Source: an uncultured bacterium (GTDB taxonomy: Bacteria > Bacillota > Clostridia > Lachnospirales > Lachnospiraceae). Taken from it: a DNA stretch of 9,349 nucleotides. The DNA is taken from positions 1 through 9,349 of the forward strand of contig CAMTFT010000037.1 in the NCBI GenBank assembly GCA_947071365.1, read 5' to 3'. Positions 6,428 through 9,349 of the stretch are shown here, in pieces. Under the pieces are notes generated by a model, which saw only the letters and a list, made by a program, of their open reading frames with translations, was not told where the DNA came from and searched no databases. Position 1 is the stretch's first letter. Each line of letters begins with the position of its first letter. A program made the position numbers and the translations under genes.

Positions 6428-7840
6428 ATGGCTGAACAAGTTAAGAAACCGATTAAAATTACTGAAACGATCCTTCGTGATGCCCATCAGTCTCTGATCG
6501 CTACGAGAATGACAACAGAGCAGATGGTTCCGATTATCGATAAAATGGATAAGGTTGGCTATCACTCCGTAGAGTGCTGGGGTGGAGCTACCTTCGATGC
6601 ATCCCTTCGTTTCCTGAAGGAAGATCCGTGGGACAGACTTCGTAAGTTCCGTGACGGATTCAAGAATACAAAGCTGCAGATGCTGTTCCGTGGACAGAAC
6701 ATCCTGGGATACCGTCCGTACGCAGACGATGTGGTAGAGTATTTCGTACAGAAGTCTATCGCAAACGGTATTGATATCATCCGTATTTTTGACTGCCTGA
6801 ACGACCTGCGCAACCTGCAGACCGCAGTTACGGCAGCAAATAAGGAAAAAGGCCACGCACAGGTTGCACTTTCCTACACACTGGGCGAGGCATATACACT
6901 GGACTACTGGAAAGAGATTGCCAAGAGAATTGAGGATATGGGTGCAAACTCCATCTGTATCAAGGATATGGCAGGTCTGCTTCTTCCGTACACAGCTACA
7001 GAGCTTGTTTCTGCGCTGAAGGAAACGGTAGATATTCCGATCCAGCTTCATACACACTATACATCAGGTGTTGCTTCCATGACATACCTGAAGGCTGTAG
7101 AGGCAGGCGTAGACGTGATCGATACGGCTATGTCACCGTTCGCTCTCGGAACATCTCAGCCGGCTACAGAGGTTATGGTTGAGACCTTCAAGGGAACACC
7201 GTACGATACAGGATTTGATCAGAAGCTTCTTGCTGAGATCGCTGACTACTTCAGACCGATTCGTGATGAGGCTCTGGAAAGTGGCCTACTGAATCCGAAG
7301 AACCTCGGTGTAAACATCAAGACTCTGCTGTATCAGGTACCGGGCGGAATGCTCTCCAACCTGACATCACAGCTTAAGGATCTTGGCGCTGAGGATAAGT
7401 ATTACGAGGTTCTGGAAGAAGTACCGCGTGTACGTAAAGACCTTGGTGAGTGCCCGCTGGTTACTCCGTCCTCACAGATCGTTGGTACACAGGCCGTTAT
7501 GAACGTGATCCAGGGTGAGCGCTACAAGATGGTTCCGCAGCAGACAAAGGACGTCCTGAGCGGAAGATACGGCGCAACTGTTAAGCCGTTCAATCCGGAG
7601 GTTCAGAAGAAGTGTATCGGTGATGCTGAGATCATCACATGCCGTCCGGCAGACCTGATTCCGGATGAGCTGGATACGCTGCGCGGAGAGATGGCACAGT
7701 GGTCACAGCAGGATGAGGACGTTCTGTCCTACGCTCTGTTCCCGCAGGTAGCTACTGAGTTCTTCAAGTACAGAGAAGCTCAGCAGAAAAAAGTAGATCC
7801 GGCGATGGCTGACACGAAGAATAAGGCATATCCGGTGTAA
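6428..7840 (+). CDS. oadA: Oxaloacetate decarboxylase alpha / transcarboxylase 5S-type carboxyltransferase, no biotin domain
   Basis: This is a cytoplasmic subunit predicted to transfer the carboxyl group between oxaloacetate/pyruvate and biotin. It has 470 residues. The HMGL-like TIM barrel comes first, with ETILRDAHQSLIATR (13-27; metal ligand Asp18 and substrate-side His20-Gln21), CIKDMAGL (177-184; Lys179 as the likely carbamylated ligand) and LHTHYTSG (207-214; His208 and His210 as metal ligands). The conserved PYC/OADA domain follows, with NIKTLLYQVPGGMLSNL (314-330) and YGATVKPFNP. Klebsiella OadA is about 600 residues and carries its own biotinyl domain; this protein stops before that, as the Propionibacterium 5S subunit does, and presumably uses the carrier encoded at 4824-5198. 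AGGAGGA at 6416-6422 sets ATG 6428, 15 bases after oadB. It is the last operon gene, followed by a terminator. Confidence 0.94.
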   Translation: MAEQVKKPIKITETILRDAHQSLIATRMTTEQMVPIIDKMDKVGYHSVECWGGATFDASLRFLKEDPWDRLRKFRDGFKNTKLQMLFRGQNILGYRPYADDVVEYFVQKSIANGIDIIRIFDCLNDLRNLQTAVTAANKEKGHAQVALSYTLGEAYTLDYWKEIAKRIEDMGANSICIKDMAGLLLPYTATELVSALKETVDIPIQLHTHYTSGVASMTYLKAVEAGVDVIDTAMSPFALGTSQPATEVMVETFKGTPYDTGFDQKLLAEIADYFRPIRDEALESGLLNPKNLGVNIKTLLYQVPGGMLSNLTSQLKDLGAEDKYYEVLEEVPRVRKDLGECPLVTPSSQIVGTQAVMNVIQGERYKMVPQQTKDVLSGRYGATVKPFNPEVQKKCIGDAEIITCRPADLIPDELDTLRGEMAQWSQQDEDVLSYALFPQVATEFFKYREAQQKKVDPAMADTKNKAYPV

Positions 7841-7863
7841 GCAATTAAATAAGAATGCAGATG

Positions 7864-7901
7864 AACCGCTGTTTTGGCTTTGGCCGGGACAGCGGTTTTT
7901 T
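7864..7901 (+). terminator. Intrinsic terminator of the decarboxylase operon
   Basis: AACCGCTGT (7864-7872) pairs perfectly with ACAGCGGTT (7889-7897). The 16-base loop may fold further through GGC/GCC. The right arm continues into a run of six T's (7896-7901). It starts 23 bases after the oadA stop. Confidence 0.92.
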
Positions 7902-7915
7902 GCGGCCATAAACTA

Positions 7916-7944
7916 TAGATTTTTGGATGGAAATAACGTATAAT
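7916..7944 (+). promoter_or_regulatory. Candidate promoter of the AAA-ATPase-like gene
   Basis: A perfect -10 box TATAAT lies at 7939-7944. The hexamer 17 bases upstream, TAGATT at 7916-7921, is a poor -35 (three of six). Transcription would begin near 7951, about 30 bases before the gene. The preceding terminator makes a separate promoter likely. Confidence 0.55.
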
Positions 7945-7979
7945 GAAAAAAAGAAGTGATTGAATGGTAGGAGGCAGCG

Positions 7980-9302
7980 ATGGGGGTTTATCTGAATCCG
8001 GGAAATGGGTTATTTCAAATGGCTGTTAATTCTCAGATTTATGTAGATAAGACAGCATTGATAAAGTATACGAATAAGCTGATAGGGGGTCAGCAGCGCT
8101 TCATTTGCATTAGCCGTCCCCGACGTTTCGGTAAATCAATGGCCGCAAATATGCTTGCCGCATACTATGGGAAGGATTGTAATTCAGCGGAGCTGTTTGA
8201 CGGGTTTAAAATTGCAGGGCAGGAAGACTATAGGAAACATCTGAATCAATACAATGTGATAGCGTTGAATATTCAGAATTTTTTCAGCCTGATACCTGAG
8301 GTAGATGGAGCTCTGAAATATCTTCAAAAAAGAGTATTGAAGGAATTGAGGGACAGTTATCCGGATATTGTGGATGACGATGAGGTTTTTTTAAGCATTG
8401 CGTTGGAGGATGTGTACAGCAGGACGCAGCAACCCTTTATTTTTATTATTGACGAATGGGACTGTATACTGCGGGACAGATCGTATACAGAGGATGACCA
8501 TAGAAAGTATCTGGATTTTATCAGAAATCTTCTGAAGGACAGGGCTTATATTTCACTGGCATATATGACAGGAATATTGCCGGTCAAGAAATATGGGACG
8601 CATTCGGCATTAAATATGTTTACGGAATATTCAATGACTGACGCAGGAGATTTCGCAGAATATATCGGCTTTACGGAAGATGAGGTTTTGGAGCTCTGCA
8701 CGGAATATGATGTGGATTTTGAGCAGATGCGAAGCTGGTATGATGGATATGTTTTTCCGTATGGCCTGCACATTTATAATCCCAAATCAGTTGTTGACAG
8801 TTTGCTGAGAAAAAACTTTTCGAGCTACTGGACACAGACGGAAACGTATGAAGCTTTGAAATGCTATATACAGTTAAATTATGACGGCCTGAAAGATGCA
8901 GTGGTTCAGATGCTTGCCGGAGATAAGGTCAGGATTGACACGGAAACCTTTCAGAATGATATGACGACATTCAGAAACAGGGACGATGTATTGACTCTGT
9001 TAATTCATCTGGGGTATCTGGCCTTTGAACAGGCCAGCAGCAGTGTCTTTATCCCTAATTCAGAGGTGGCGGCAGAGTTTGTAAGGTCGGTCAGAAGCTG
9101 TAAATGGGATGAAGTGATGCTTGCCATTGAGAATTCTGAAAAGCTTTTGCGGGCTACATGGAGTATGAACGAAGCAGAGGTGGCAGATATGATTGATTCT
9201 GTCCATCAGGAGAATACATCAATATTGACTTATAATGATGAAAATGCTTTGAGCTGTGTTATTACTCTGGCGTATTATTATGCCAGAAATGAATATACAC
9301 AG
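7980..9302 (+). CDS. AAA-ATPase-like / PD-(D/E)XK nuclease superfamily protein (3' end missing)
   Basis: This is a protein of unknown physiological role from the predicted AAA-ATPase (DUF1703/PDDEXK_9-linked) family, often present in many copies in gut Clostridia and Bacteroidetes. The genomic part encodes 441 residues; relatives are about 520-580. A Walker A variant SRPRRFGKS (45-53) has Lys52 and Ser53, and Walker B FIFIIDEWD (153-161) has Asp158-Glu159. The family blocks YVDKTALI (21-28), TGILPVKKYG (197-206), WYDGYVF (253-259) and IYNPKSV (265-271) are all present. The C-terminal segment ENTSILTYNDENALSCVITL opens the nuclease domain, but the contig ends before its catalytic Asp and Glu-x-Lys. 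The last residues of the open frame, VSYTHLTLPTT, are adapter-encoded. AGGAGG at 7969-7974 is five bases before ATG 7980. Base composition is visibly more A/T-rich than in the decarboxylase genes, in line with a horizontally mobile family. Confidence 0.9.
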
Positions 9303-9303
9303 A

Positions 9304-9349
9304 CTGTCTCTTATACACATCTGACGCTGCCGACGACTTAATAGGTGTA
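9304..9349 (-). other. Illumina Nextera adapter (non-genomic), reverse complement
   Basis: CTGTCTCTTATACACATCT (9304-9322) is the reverse-complemented Tn5 mosaic end. It is followed by the read-1 primer part (9323-9336), the index complement CTTAATAG (9337-9344) and the start of the P5 flank, GTGTA (9345-9349). It mirrors positions 1-43. Genomic sequence ends at 9303. Confidence 0.98.

Noticed and set aside
5540..7057. A 505-residue open frame on the minus strand spanning oadB and oadA
   Set aside because: It is antisense to two clearly recognised, well-conserved genes, is rich in Cys, His and Arg with no recognisable domain, and follows from the strong codon bias of those genes.
1..9349. 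A transposon or integrative element bounded by terminal inverted repeats
   Set aside because: The repeats are Nextera adapter with index and primer sequence, and no transposase is present.

Overview
The window looks like one complete metagenomic contig from an anaerobic Firmicute, most likely a Lachnospiraceae-type gut Clostridium. This is inferred from the gene families, the strong AGGAGG-type ribosome binding sites, the intermediate GC content, and the pairing of a Na+-pumping decarboxylase operon with an AAA-ATPase-like/PD-(D/E)XK gene common in that group. Both ends are not genomic. Bases 1-43 and 9304-9349 are the Illumina Nextera read-1-side adapter with its i5 index, in inverted orientation. 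The real sequence is about 44-9303, and the first and last genes are cut by the contig ends.

Region 1 (45-2318): the tail of a sugar catabolic operon. It holds the C-terminus of an RbsC-type sugar ABC permease, a Gfo/Idh/MocA-family NAD(P)-dependent dehydrogenase and a TIM-barrel sugar (phosphate) epimerase/isomerase. Gaps are short, each intact gene has its own RBS, and a strong intrinsic terminator (2284-2318) closes the operon. The set would import a sugar or polyol such as an inositol, then oxidise and epimerise it. The substrate cannot be read from the sequence.

Region 2 (2384-7901): a five-gene operon with a candidate promoter and an adjacent inverted repeat, ending in an intrinsic terminator. 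It encodes a membrane-bound biotin-dependent Na+-translocating decarboxylase: a 12S/MmdA-type carboxyltransferase (divergent), an OadG-like membrane subunit with an unusual signal-peptide-bearing extracytoplasmic domain, a free biotin carrier with an AMKM site, the OadB Na+ pump subunit, and an OadA/5S-type carboxyltransferase without a biotin domain. Having both a CoA-ester-type (12S) and a keto-acid-type (5S) carboxyltransferase around one carrier and one pump is the most interesting point here. It matches the catalytic parts list of propionibacterial transcarboxylase plus a sodium pump. A plausible inference is a complex in which carboxybiotin can be loaded from one of two donors, and either decarboxylated with Na+ export or passed to the other acceptor.

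Region 3 (7916-9303): after the terminator, a separately promoted gene for an AAA-ATPase-like protein whose C-terminal PD-(D/E)XK nuclease domain is lost at the contig end. Its function is unknown.
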